In this document: positions 31,753 through 41,897 of the stretch, piece after piece | How positions within the stretch are numbered: position 1 is the first letter of the stretch | Layout: each line of letters begins with the position of its first letter | NCBI RefSeq assembly: GCF_023078275.1 | Contig: NC_062988.1 | Coordinates: forward strand, 2,559,501 to 2,623,500 | Length of the DNA: 64,000 bases | Source: Leguminivora glycinivorella | Lineage: Eukaryota > Arthropoda > Insecta > Lepidoptera > Tortricidae | Direction of reading: 5' to 3' | Notes under the pieces: model-generated | Database searches by the model: none | What the model saw: the letters and a program-made list of their open reading frames with translations, nothing else | Told to the model about the DNA's origin: nothing | Translations under genes and position numbers: made by a program

Positions 31753-34618
31753 CCACGGCTGGCAAACGTCTTACTTCGACATTTACCACAAGGACGACAT
31801 TGCTTGTATGTTGAGACGTTGTTCCAGCCACAACTTCATATAATATGATTATAAAATAGTCTAGTACCTACATGTCCTCTGTGTGTCTCCAACTTGCCCA
31901 GAACAAATGCCCCGCGCGGCGGGGGCTCGCGAGCGGCGCGCGTTGTCGCTCGTTACCGCGCGACAAATAGCCGCGACCGTGCACTTGACCTCTGAAAAAT
32001 AACAATACGTTTTGTGAAACTGAGATATTGACAAAGTAGAAATGTTTTTGTGGCGTTTATTATAAAGGTGCCTACGACGTAACGCGTGGTAGCTACCTTC
32101 ATAACCTTGAAGAGATTATTGTATGAGACTTTTTTAATGAAAAGGTACGGGAATACGAAAATAGCACCTCATTGACAACTAACAATAATTACCCTTCTGA
32201 TAGAAAATGGCGAAAGTCATATCTTGGAATCAATTTCAAGCTGTGAAAATGTCTACAGCTTACCCATGTGCAAATACCTACGTATATTTTGCACATGGAC
32301 TTAAAAAAATCTTGAGTGTTCTTTACACTCGCCAAGCCGAAAACCTAAGCTTTATTGGAATTAGTCCGATTTCCTCACGATGTTTTTCTTCACCGAAAAG
32401 CGCTTCTCCTGAAGTATATTAGGTAAGTAAAATTATGTCAATTAATACTATGGAAGCAGTGTTAACAAGTGGCATAAAAACGTGACCAAAGTAAACATTC
32501 AGCTTCCAAAATAAATCCTAAAAGCCTTTATTTTCACCTGCTACAATTGACAACCAGTTAGCACGTTTTTACATAAAGACACAATGACTTGAAACCCTTA
32601 ATATGTCCATACAAAATAAAAGCAGGTGCACCGAAAATAATTGACAACAACGGTATATGCGTAAGCGCATACAAATGATACCAATTCAGAACTCAAACGT
32701 CGTGTAAGACATACATTTTGTAAAGGGTTTATGACTAAATGGAATTGTACTTTGTATCGTCTGGCAGTGTTAATTGGTTGAATACATATAAGCTATAATC
32801 GTAAGTTTCAAATAAATACAAGGAAATAAAATGAATGTAAACTATCCATAAAGATGGGAAATAATTGTAAGTTTAAGTAATTTAGATAAGTATGGAGCAT
32901 GTATGCAAATTTAATATGAATTTACACTTGTGTGTCGCGATTGTGTGCTTTTTTTGTGGGACGATAGCGCTATGCAAATAAATGAATGTATTCGTAAATA
33001 CTGCAGTGTAAGTAAACTATTATTTTTAAGGTACTTGACCACTTCCTCGAAAATAATATTGTTCTCATTTTATAACCTACATTAAATTTCACAGCTTCGA
33101 GTCACTAAAACGAAACCATTAAAACCGCTTTAAAAAACTTATCAAATGTCAACATCCTGAACCGATTCACAACCGAAAAACCGCTAATTATGTCATCCGA
33201 CGGACACCCGACCGATTCCTCGAAATCAAAATTTGAATTTCGAATAAAAGAACGCCATCTTAAACTCGCATTCCAGAAAACAATGTCTGGCCTGACGTAC
33301 TGCCTTAAGGCACCGCATGCATTAACCGACTTCACCTTCTTTGATATTAAGCGTATTATTTTTAAGCTTTTTTATTCCAGTTTTTTATATTGTATCACGG
33401 GCACTGGTAGCTCCGCCAGTCGCCTGGAGCCAATCGCGCTTTATTACCCACTGCCCGGTAATTTATTATTACATTTTTTGCATTATCAATAGCTTACACT
33501 CTTGTTCTTGTTGCGATATTAAAACTGCTATTGTTTATGAAAAATCGCCAGCGAGATTCTTATCCGCACGGCGAGCGCTCAATCAGTAATTGCTGCCTTA
33601 TGAAATGCTTCTGAAATAAAATTGTAATTACATAGAACAATAAACATATTGTCATATTAAAATTTACATAACTTTATTATAAGGTCGGTAAGTAACTGAA
33701 GGCTTAAGTCAGATACGGACATAAGAAACAGTCAAAGACCCTTTTTTACGACGAACGCATAATCTATTTAATTTACAACCTGTTTCATACAGTCGGAGTA
33801 AATGAGATAAGTGTTTATCAATTTCGGAGGCAGGGAACAAAGTGGCCGAAGAAATTAACAGACGCGGCCCCACAATTTGCTCGTAAAAAAGAAAAAAGTT
33901 GGGTAAGGAATTGTTCTTTTCCCAAATTCGTTTAAGGTCAGCGTACGACTACTGGTCTTTGGGTTTGAGCGACATGACTTGAGTGGCCTAATTTGGGTGG
34001 CAGAAGTAAAAAGTGGCGTTTTCCATTGTCCATTTCAAATCGAAAATGAGGAAGGGCTATTGGCGGTTGTGGAACAGGACCGGTGGGTTTTTAAAAAAGG
34101 AATCGTTTAAGCGGCCGCCGTTCGCAGGTAATCACTGGCGACGTGGAAGGGTAAGGATGCGTCCACGAGAAAACCGTTCATGGGGGGGGAAATAATGCTC
34201 AGTGACAGAGATCTAGCAGTTCAGTCATATATAATCATAAACCACAAAAATAACATGTTAGCTGACATGTTTAGGTATGGTGAAAAAAAAAACTAGAAAT
34301 CTAAGTCAAGATGGCCCCTGAGGCATAGTGGCCAAGATACTGGCAGCATTTCCTCGCTTAATTGCAATACTCATACGTTGGGCGAGGAAGGTGCCAGCTC
34401 ATTTATCCCTCGTAGTATCAGTCAGCTGCTTCGCCAAGTCCTTGAATAAAATCATGATGAAAATTTGAATCAACTCTGCCAACTACAGTTTGATAAGCTT
34501 TGTAAATGGGGGTGTATAGACTAATAGAAGACAGTACGGATTCTGGAGACGAGGATTCCTTACCTGGTAGCTATATAATATATTCTGCGAATTCGGACTA
34601 AGCGCTTTTCTTCTTCTT
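31753..34618. other. Low-repeat stretch, possible host non-coding DNA
   Basis: Fewer recognisable repeats than elsewhere. 31908-31985 is strongly GC-rich (GCGCGGCGGGGGCTCGCGAG). 32358-32404 is a small antisense SINE fragment. 33180-33600 and 33830-34190 have balanced composition without a convincing ORF. Candidate intronic or regulatory sequence, not demonstrated. Confidence 0.35.
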
Positions 34619-34780
34619 TTCTTATGCGCACTGCCAAGGAGTGGAATTCTTTGCCGGCGGCTATATTTTCCGAGCTCATAAACCGGCGACCTTCAAATCA
34701 CGGGTGAACAGGCATCCTCTGGGCGAGCTCACTCCATCGTGGGCCCCGTCTTTGCCTTTGGCTAGTTTGTGGCTAAGACT
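34619..34780 (+). pseudogene. Degenerate LINE ORF2 C terminus
   Basis: One frame reads MRTAKEWNSLPAAIFSELIN, then a one-base shift and TFKSRVNRHPLGELTPSW. W-N-x-LP-x-x-IF followed by FK-x-RV-NR-H is the conserved C-terminal block of many insect Jockey/CR1-group LINE proteins. The frame is shifted near 34685 and there is no RT core. Tandem repeats follow immediately, in the place of the 3' UTR. Confidence 0.6.
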
Positions 34781-35062
34781 GTGTAACTGAGTGAGTAGCG
34801 TTTAAAGCAACGTAACACTGACTGAGTGTTACGCGCTGTCAGTTGCAAGTCGCATTAGAAGTCGCTAACTGACTGAGTGAGAGAGTGAGTTGCGTTTAAC
34901 GCAACGTAATTCTGACTTAGTGTTACACGCTGTCAGTGGGAAGTCGCACTAAAAGTTGCTGACTGACTGACTGACAGAGTGAGTGACTGAGTGAGTTGGC
35001 GTTTCACGCAACGTAATACTGACTGAGTGTTACGCGCTGTCAGTGGGAAGTCGCAATAGGAG
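34781..35062. repeat. Minisatellite, three units of about 105 bp
   Basis: Each unit has CTGACTGAGTGAGT-type words, GCGTTTAACGCAACGTAA, CTGACTGAGTGTTACGCGCT and GTCAGTGGGAAGTCGCA. The GTTTAACGCAAC part is a short palindrome-like word in each unit. Confidence 0.75.
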
Positions 35063-35389
35063 TTTCACATCAAAAACTGTATAAAACGCGTCCTAAGATC
35101 GCGTGCACGTTATACAGGTGCGCGCCGGGGGCGGCGCCCGAGCTCCATTCATTGTTGGACAAGCGTAATATCGCATTGTTGCATGCTTTATTTATCTACA
35201 GGCTTTTCTAATTAAAAATGTAAAAATCATGCTATACGACTAATGGTCATTTTGTAGCGAAACTATAAAAAAAATGTCACGTTTCAATTAAGTTTTAAGC
35301 ACCTATAGTTTTTTTTCTGTGACATAGGTACCTATATTAATTTAAGAAAAATGTACCTCTGGACCATCATGAGAAATGTACGGTAATTT

Positions 35390-35525
35390 TCGACTAGATG
35401 GCGCTAATATTTGTTAATTACAACACACATCAAGTTAACAATATTATGCCAAATTGTCAAAACTGAGGTTCAAATGTTTTAAACATGTGTCGAGAGAGGG
35501 CAGTCTATGCACTGTGAGTCACAGT
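35390..35525 (+). repeat. Repeat I copy 1
   Basis: AGATGGCGCTAATATTTGTT, TGTCAAAACTGAGGTTCAAA and GCAGTCTATGCACTGTGA also occur in order at 48082-48212. Confidence 0.6.
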
Positions 35526-35577
35526 CTGTGACTACCTAAACACGTTTTACTTTGACAGTAATCCTGGAAGTATGGAT

Positions 35578-35756
35578 ACTATACTAATATTATAAATGGG
35601 AAAGTGTGTGTGTCTGTTTGTTTGTCCGTCTTTCACGGCAAAGCGGAGCGAGGAATGACCTGATTTTTTAAGGGGACATAGTTGAAAGGATGGAAAGTGA
35701 CATAGGCTACCTTTTGTCTCTTTCTAAAGCAAGTGAAGCCGTGGGGAAAAGCTAAT
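35578..35756 (+). mobile_element. Helitron-like element
   Basis: CTATACTAATATTATAAATG to GAAGCCGTGGGGAAAAGCTAA. Same family as 26103-26340 but without its extra segment. Confidence 0.65.
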
Positions 35757-35969
35757 TCTCTATATACTCGAATTACTCGACTCTTTGGTCAGTGACCCAA
35801 ACTGCTGGCACTAACCATTGCTGATGCATTTAACTGAACATTTATACAGGCTGTTTCAAATAACATGTTTTTCAAACTCGTCTTGCTATTGCTAAAACAC
35901 TACATATGTTAGTTCGTTTATTTTGTTGAAAAATTAGCAAAATTTAATTTACGTAGAATTTTAAGACCA

Positions 35970-36121
35970 GGGTGGCTAGCCGAATGGCACAATCGCTCAC
36001 GAAACGCTCACGAAACGAAGCGCTAGTAGATATCTATCTCTATCGCGCTTGCGTATTGGCGCGACAGAGCCAGCGGCGTATCGCTTTCATTTGGCGTCGG
36101 AGAAATGCCATTCGGCTACGG
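35970..36121. mobile_element. MITE with TAGCCGAATGGCA TIRs
   Basis: TAGCCGAATGGCA near 35978 and TGCCATTCGGCTA near 36107 are exact inverted complements. GGCGCGACAGAGCCAGCGGC lies inside. Reference copy for the family with relatives at 9432, 47345, 48393 and 61470. Confidence 0.75.
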
Positions 36122-36773
36122 GGCCTGTGCATTATATCCTTCGTCGTTAATAGAACCGGAATCACTTATTTTGTATTTACGTTCATTGAAACAGCCTGTA
36201 TACCGTCTGATACAATCTAATGACAACGAGATACAATCTACGTTACCGACTAGTTGAATACCATATGGAACCTATTTTTATTTATTTTCCACTATTAACG
36301 ATTGCGTAGCGCGTCACACATCTGATAAAATCACAGATGTCATATATACCATAGATCAAGCAAACGTATCTACTTAGCGTGTCAAATGAACTCAGTGAAA
36401 TCCACTGAGTTGTCCGTCTTTACTCGCAGCTTGCAGCTTTCGGGCGTCAATTTTTGTAAGTTGAAGTCAACCAAAACATAAAAAATGCCTCGTTACGTGA
36501 TATTCAATTGCAACAACACAAAAATTATGAAAAATCAAGAGCCTGAGACATATTTAAAATTACAGGCAAGAATCAACTTCAGTACAAAATTTGAGACGCT
36601 CGGCCCGTATACAAATATATGAATTTGTTTCTTCTATCTAAATTAAGTTCTGTGGATAAAATCGTGAATTTTAAGTAAGTACGTTTTTAACGTAAAGCCA
36701 AGTCCCCCTCAATCTCTACTCCCATTCTACCTGCTATTCTTCATTACTTATATTATGTAAACTTGACTTATAC
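36122..36773. other. Unassigned stretch
   Basis: No gene recognised; AT-rich spacer. Confidence 0.35.
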
Positions 36774-37690
36774 ATTTGGTGTGGTGACGGGTTAGGGTTG
36801 CAAATAGAAAAAAAAAACAAATGTTTTTTTTTTCAGAATTATGAAAAAAAAACCAAGCACCATGGTTTTTTTTCTAAATCATCATTCTCTTGCCCTTATC
36901 CCAGTCACTTGGGGTCGGCGCAGCATGTCTTTATCTTCCATACATCTTTGTCACACGTCATCTCATCATTAACTTGTTTTTTTTGTTTTTATTACGTTTT
37001 GTTTTGTTTTAAATATGGTTTTTTTTTCAGATCAACAAATAATACGAAAATAACGGTTTTTCGTGATTTGTAACGTTTCAATAACAATAACGTACATTTT
37101 AATTCGATAAACATTCAGTATGCAAACGTTTATTGGGGAATCCCCGATGCGGCGTGGAGCGTGAAGAGGCGGTGGTGTTGCCAACAGTAAATAGCGGCAA
37201 CTACTAACTACAGATTGTGTAAATGTTAGTTTTATAAAACCAGAAATTAAAGTTATTGAATGTAAATTCGTTTAATAGTTAACATAAAGTCTAAAAAACC
37301 ATATAAAAGTATTAACTGTTTTGCAAATTTTGAGATATCGTCCTTTAGAAAAAAAAAACATACTCCAGAAAAAAACTGTTTTTTTCACGGTTTTTTTTTC
37401 ATGTTTTTTTTTCAAGCCAGAAAAAAAACTTTTTTTTGCAACCCTATGACGGGTTAAGAATTTCACCACCCCCTTTCTTCCCGTGGGTGTCGTAGAAGGC
37501 GACTGCGGGATATAGGTTAAATTGTGGCGTAGGCGAGAGGCTGGCAACCTGTCACTGCAACGTCACAGTTTCGTTTTCTTTCAACCCCTTATTTGCCAAG
37601 AGTAGCACTGAAACTTGAGTAGTTTCATGTGCTCTGACTACCTCTTCATGGGATACGGGTGATATTGTATGTATGAATGTTTATATATTT
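36774..37690 (+). mobile_element. CCCCTTATTTGCCAAGAGTG family copy split by a hAT insertion
   Basis: GGTGTGGTGACGGGT (36778-36792) continues after 37447 as TGACGGGTTAAGAATTTCAC, matching the uninterrupted 13484 copy. Ends in TGTATGTATGAATG. Confidence 0.75.
36793..37446. mobile_element. Non-autonomous hAT element, 654 bp
   Basis: TIRs TAGGGTTGCAAA (36793-36804) and, facing it, TTTGCAACCCTA ending at 37446 with one mismatch or less. An exact 8-bp target duplication TGACGGGT is at 36785-36792 and 37447-37454. Ends are dominated by A/T homopolymer runs. A fragment of another repeat (CCAGTCACTTGGGGTCGGCG, 36901-36920, shared with 58350-58375) lies inside. No transposase. Confidence 0.88.
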
Positions 37691-37869
37691 ATATATAGAT
37701 GTTTTTATTTCCAGGAGTCCTTTGTCGATATCAAAAGTACTGCTGGGAGGAAGTGGCCCCAGATCGCACGACGAATGGCGCACGTTGAAGGAGGCCTACA
37801 ACCGAAGGGTAGAATAAGACATTATTTCACTATCAGCATCAGCAAGCTCATCATATTTTTTTTACTAGC

Positions 37870-37975
37870 CTATAATTGTGTCCCACTGCTGGGCAAAGGC
37901 CTCCCCTTTCTTCCGCCACCCATCACGATTTCACGCCTGCTCCGGCCAGTGACGCCAATTTGGGAGTAAAAAAGT
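37870..37975 (-). repeat. Antisense RTE-like 3' fragment
   Basis: TGTGTCCCACTGCTGGGCAA with AGGCCTCCCCTTTCTTCC is, reversed, a common lepidopteran retroelement end. Short and non-coding. Confidence 0.45.
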
Positions 37976-38068
37976 TCTTGTTTAACATAGACTTCATACT
38001 CCAAAAGGCCCCCATTTACACGGTGCGAGAACTTGCATGCGATTTTCTTTTCATTAAATACTAATATA
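37976..38068 (+). repeat. Repeat K copy 1
   Basis: ACACGGTGCGAGAACTTGCA and TGCGATTTTC recur at 45607-45640. Confidence 0.55.
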
Positions 38069-38081
38069 AATTTTCGCCATT

Positions 38082-38160
38082 TTTAGGGTTCCGTACCAAA
38101 AAGGTACAAAAGGAACCCTTTTATGGCGCCGCTCTGTCCGTCTGTCTGTCTGTCACATTA
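38082..38160 (+). repeat. AGGGTTCCGTACC repeat, 5' fragment
   Basis: As at 28430; GGAACCCTTTTATGGCGCCG followed by TCTGTCTGTCTGTC. Confidence 0.6.
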
Positions 38161-38359
38161 TTATGTCCTCGACGCATTTTGCAGCTTATCATAATGAGCA
38201 ATTTAATTCAGAATAATGTCAAAAAGCATTTTTATATACGGTCAAGTCGGTCAACCAAATGTTGACACTAAAACACGGCACGAAATTTAAATTTTCCATG
38301 GAAATTAAACCTTCGCCTCTGCATTCTCAGTCAATTTTTAAGTGATATGGCTCGTTGAT

Positions 38360-38427
38360 GTCAAAGCGGACCCCAGGCTCCCATGAGCCATGGCAAATGC
38401 AGGGATAATGTAAGGAGAATGATGACG
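38360..38427 (+). mobile_element. SINE 3' fragment
   Basis: GCGGACCCCAGGCTCCCATG, then AAGGAGAATGATGACG. Confidence 0.55.
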
Positions 38428-38521
38428 GCTGGTTGATGATTCCGCCAACGTCACGGTTTTAGGAAGGCACGCGTTTTGAAGACAATTACCCTGAACACTA
38501 CACTTTTTAAATTTTCCGCTT

Positions 38522-38990
38522 TTTTAGGGTTCCGTAGTTAACTAGGAACCCTTATAGTTTCGCCATGTCTGTCTGTCCGTCCGTCCGCGGATAATCTCAG
38601 TAACCGCTAGCACTAGAAAGCTGAAATTTGGTACCAATATGTATATCAATTACGCCAACAAAGTGCAAAAATAAAAAATGGAAAAAAATGTTCTATTAGG
38701 TTACCCCCCCTACATGTAAAGTGGGGGCTGATATTTTTTTTCATTCCAACCCCAACATGTGATATATTGTTGGATAGGTATTTAAAAATGAATAAGGGTT
38801 TACTAAGATCGTTTTTTGATAATATTAATATTTTCGGAAATAATAAAATCACAAAAGTAGAACTTTATAAAGACTTTCTAGGAAAATTGTTTTGAACTTG
38901 ATAGGTTCAGTAGTTTTTGAGAAAAATACGGAAAACTACGGAACCATACACTGAGCGTGGCCCGACACGCTCTTGGCTGGTTTTTATTTT
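38522..38990 (+). repeat. AGGGTTCCGTAGTTAACTAG repeat, long copy
   Basis: Runs from TTTTAGGGTTCCGTAGTTAA through GTCTGTCTGTCCGTCCGTCC to CTACGGAACCATACACTGAG and GACACGCTCTTGGCTGG. The start (GGGTTCCGTAG) and the later CTACGGAACC are complementary. Non-coding. I recognise the family as unusually conserved among Lepidoptera. Confidence 0.65.
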
Positions 38991-39009
38991 GGAGTAATGT
39001 GTAAGAAAG

Positions 39010-39135
39010 TAAGTAAATATTCTTTATTGCACCACAATGATAACAGATTACAAATAGCAGACATTAAACATATTATAGGTAGCAACAGGCGGTCTTGTCG
39101 CTGTAAGCGATCTCTACCAGACAACCTTAGGGTAG
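39010..39135 (-). mobile_element. Antisense LINE 3' end
   Basis: Minus strand ends with GGTGCAATAAAGAATATTTA. GCAACAGGCGGTCTTGTCGC is shared with 16869. Confidence 0.5.
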
Positions 39136-39312
39136 CAGGAAATAAAGAATAGACATTTTGAAAATGTTTTATTTTCGTTGTACATATTTATTACATAATT
39201 ATTGTTTGCATTGACCACCGTGAGGAATTTACTGTAGGTTCATGTATTGTATTATCAAATATTGTTTCTAAATTATCCGTTATTCGAAAGTAATAATTTT
39301 AATACTTATTAT

Positions 39313-39545
39313 CAGGGACCGGCCCGCTATCCCTTATACGGGGTTTTGTATGGGTATTTCGTTAGGCTTAACTTACCCTACCCTTTTGACGCGATACCCT
39401 TTCATTTTGCTTTTAAAGCCCTAACGAAAGCGCTTACCTAAAATAGCCCAATACCCTTTCAAAACCCTTATCATCGGCTCAGCCTAACGCCATAAGGGTA
39501 AGCCTTATATTGGGTTTTATTTGCTTTCCCTTATAGAGCATATCG
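39313..39545. repeat. Left subterminal motif cluster
   Basis: CCCTTATACGGGG, TACCCTACCCTTTTG, ATACCCTTTCA, ATACCCTTTCAAAACCCTTA, CATAAGGGTAAGCC and TTTCCCTTATAG: repeated CCCTTA/TAAGGG words in both orientations within 230 bp of the TIR. Confidence 0.75.
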
Positions 39546-39751
39546 TGCGAGTTTAAATCATGTACCTCGCTCATAAAGCACACATTACTCCGAACGAAAT
39601 AACATACGATCATTACCTACGGCGGCACTGTGTGTGATATTTGCGCGTTTCTGTTTGATGGAAACGGCTGTAGATAAAATAAGGTTCAATTTTCAATACC
39701 AAATAAATACCAAACTAAATACTTATAGTTATGATAGGCTCCTGCTTGCTC

Positions 39752-41428
39752 AGGTGTAACACAGGCAAACGCTGCTTTTTTTTTATCGGACTTGTCTTGA
39801 TGAGTACCCGAAGTCTAGCTGATGCTGAACCCTGGCTGCACCTAGGGGAACTCGGGTTTAGTGTAATACAGGAAAACGCTATTTTCGTCATCGGACTTGT
39901 CTTGATGAGTACTCGAGTGAGCAGTACCCGAAGTCCAGCTGATGCTGAACCCTGGCTGCACCTAAGGGAACTCGGGTTTAGTGTAACACAGGCAAACGCT
40001 GTTTTCGTCATCGGACTTTTATTGATGAGTACTCGAGTGAGCAGTACCCAAAGTCCAGCTGATGCTGAACCCTGGCTACACCTATGGGAACTCGGGTTTA
40101 GTGTAACACAGGCAAACGCTGTTTTCGTCATCGGACTTGTCTTGAGGAGTACTCGAGTAAGCAGTACCCGAAGTCCAGTTGATGCTGAACCCTGGCTGCA
40201 CCTAGGGGAACTCGGGTTTAGTGCAACACAGGCAAACGCTGTTTTCGTCATCGGACTTGTCTTGATGAGTACTCGAGTGAGCAGTACCCGAATTCCAGCT
40301 GATGCTGAACCCTGGCTGCACCTAGGGGAACTCGGGTTTAGTGTAACCCAGGCAAACGCTGTTTTCGTCATCGGACTTCTCTTGATGAGTACTCGAGTGA
40401 GCAGTACCCAAAGTCCAGCTGATGCTGAACCCTGGCTGCACCTAGGGGAACTCTGGTTTAGTGTAACACAGGCAAACGCTGTTTTCGTCATCGGACTTGT
40501 CTTGATGAGTACTCGAGTGAGCAGTACCCAAAGTCCAACTGATGCTGAACCCTGGCTGCACCTAGGGGAACTCGGGTTTAGTGTAACCCAGGCAAACGCT
40601 GTTTTCGTCATCGGACTTGTCTTGATGAGTACTCGAGAGAGCAGTACCCAAAGTCCAGCTAATGCTGAACCCTGGCTGCACCTAGGGGAACTCGGGTTTA
40701 GTGTAACACAGGCAAACGCTGTTTTCGTCATCGGACTTGTCTTGATGAGTACTCGAGTAAGCAGTACCCGAAGTCCAGTTGATGCTGAACCCTGGCTGCA
40801 CCTAGGGGAACTCGGGTTTAGTGTAACACAGGCAAACGCTGTTTTCGTCATCGGACTTGTCTTGATGAGTACTCGAGTGAGCAGTACCCGAATTCCAGCT
40901 GATGCTGAACCCTGGCTGCACCTAGGGGAACTCGGGTTTAGTGTAACCCAGGCAAACGCTGTTTTCGTCATCGGACTTCTCTTGATGAGTACTCGAGTGA
41001 GCAGTACCCAAAGTCCAGCTGATGCTGAACCCTGGCTGCACCTAGGGGAACTCTGGTTTAGTGTAACACAGGCAAACGCTGTTTTCATCATCGGACTTGT
41101 CTTGATGAGTGCTCGAGTGAGCAGTACCCAAAGTCCAGCTGATGCTGAACCCTGGCTGCACCTAGGGGAACTCGGGTTTAGTGTAACCCAGGCAAACGCT
41201 GTTTTCGTCATCGGACTTTTTTTGATGAGTACTCGAGTGAGCAGTACCCAAAGTCCAGCTGATGCTGAACCCTGGCTGCATCTAGGGGAACTCGGGTTTA
41301 GTGTAACCCAGGCAAACGCTGTTTCCGTCATCGGACTTGTCTTGACGAGGACTTGGGTGCGCAGTAGCCAAGACAGCGCTGTAGCTGAGCCCTGGAGGTA
41401 CCTAGGGCAACTCTGGTTTCAGTGTAAT
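39752..41428 (-). repeat. 120-bp satellite array 1, about 14 units
   Basis: GATGCTGAACCCTGG recurs exactly every 120 bp from 39821 to 41261, with a diverged last unit at 41381 and a 106-bp first unit. A 600-bp higher-order block is visible: 40141-40740 and 40741-41340 share their marker variants in order (CAGTTGATG; AATTCCAGC; CTCTGGTTTAG). Because 120 is 40 codons, one frame stays open on each strand for over 500 codons. The minus-strand frame (unit with NPSSPRCSQGSASA) is also the one open in array 2. I treat it as satellite, not as a protein gene. Confidence 0.92.
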
Positions 41429-41897
41429 ATAATATAGAAATATTTCTTGCAATGTCAAGTTAGGCATAAAAACATAATATTAACTAAACAAAAATCCTAC
41501 CAGAAGTGAATATTAACATCAAGTAGTTAGAACAAATTTATTAATTTGCCATACATGAAACACTTTATTAATGTATAAAAAAAATACGTATGTATATCCA
41601 TTTGAATATCAAAATTAAGTACAGTCGATTTCACTAATAGTAACACAGGGAATAAAGAGAATACTGGAGTTCCTAGCGTCCATAGACTGCGGTAACTACT
41701 TACTATCAGACGGGCTGTATGCTTGATTGCCACTAGAAAAGTACGAGTATTTCTGTTTCAAACGATCTTTATAGAATTCACAACAATCAACAGAAATAGT
41801 TTGACAGATTCTATGGTACTACTCAACTCAACCAAGTACCAGTCATAAAGACAAGTCTAAGATATATCACACGAAAAATACTATGAACAGAAAACAG
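41429..41897. other. Spacer between the divergent arrays
   Basis: AT-rich, about 470 bp. Contains a worn piece of the CGCGCATGTGAC retroelement family at 41665-41732 (GCGTCCATAGACTGCGGTAA, CAGACGGGCTGTATGCTTG). Confidence 0.7.

Noticed and set aside
39715..41437. 538- and 568-codon open frames on opposite strands as genes
   Set aside because: Both follow from a 120-bp unit without stops; there is no start context, intron, signal or known domain, and both strands cannot plausibly code. Kept as satellite, with the frame bias noted as a finding.
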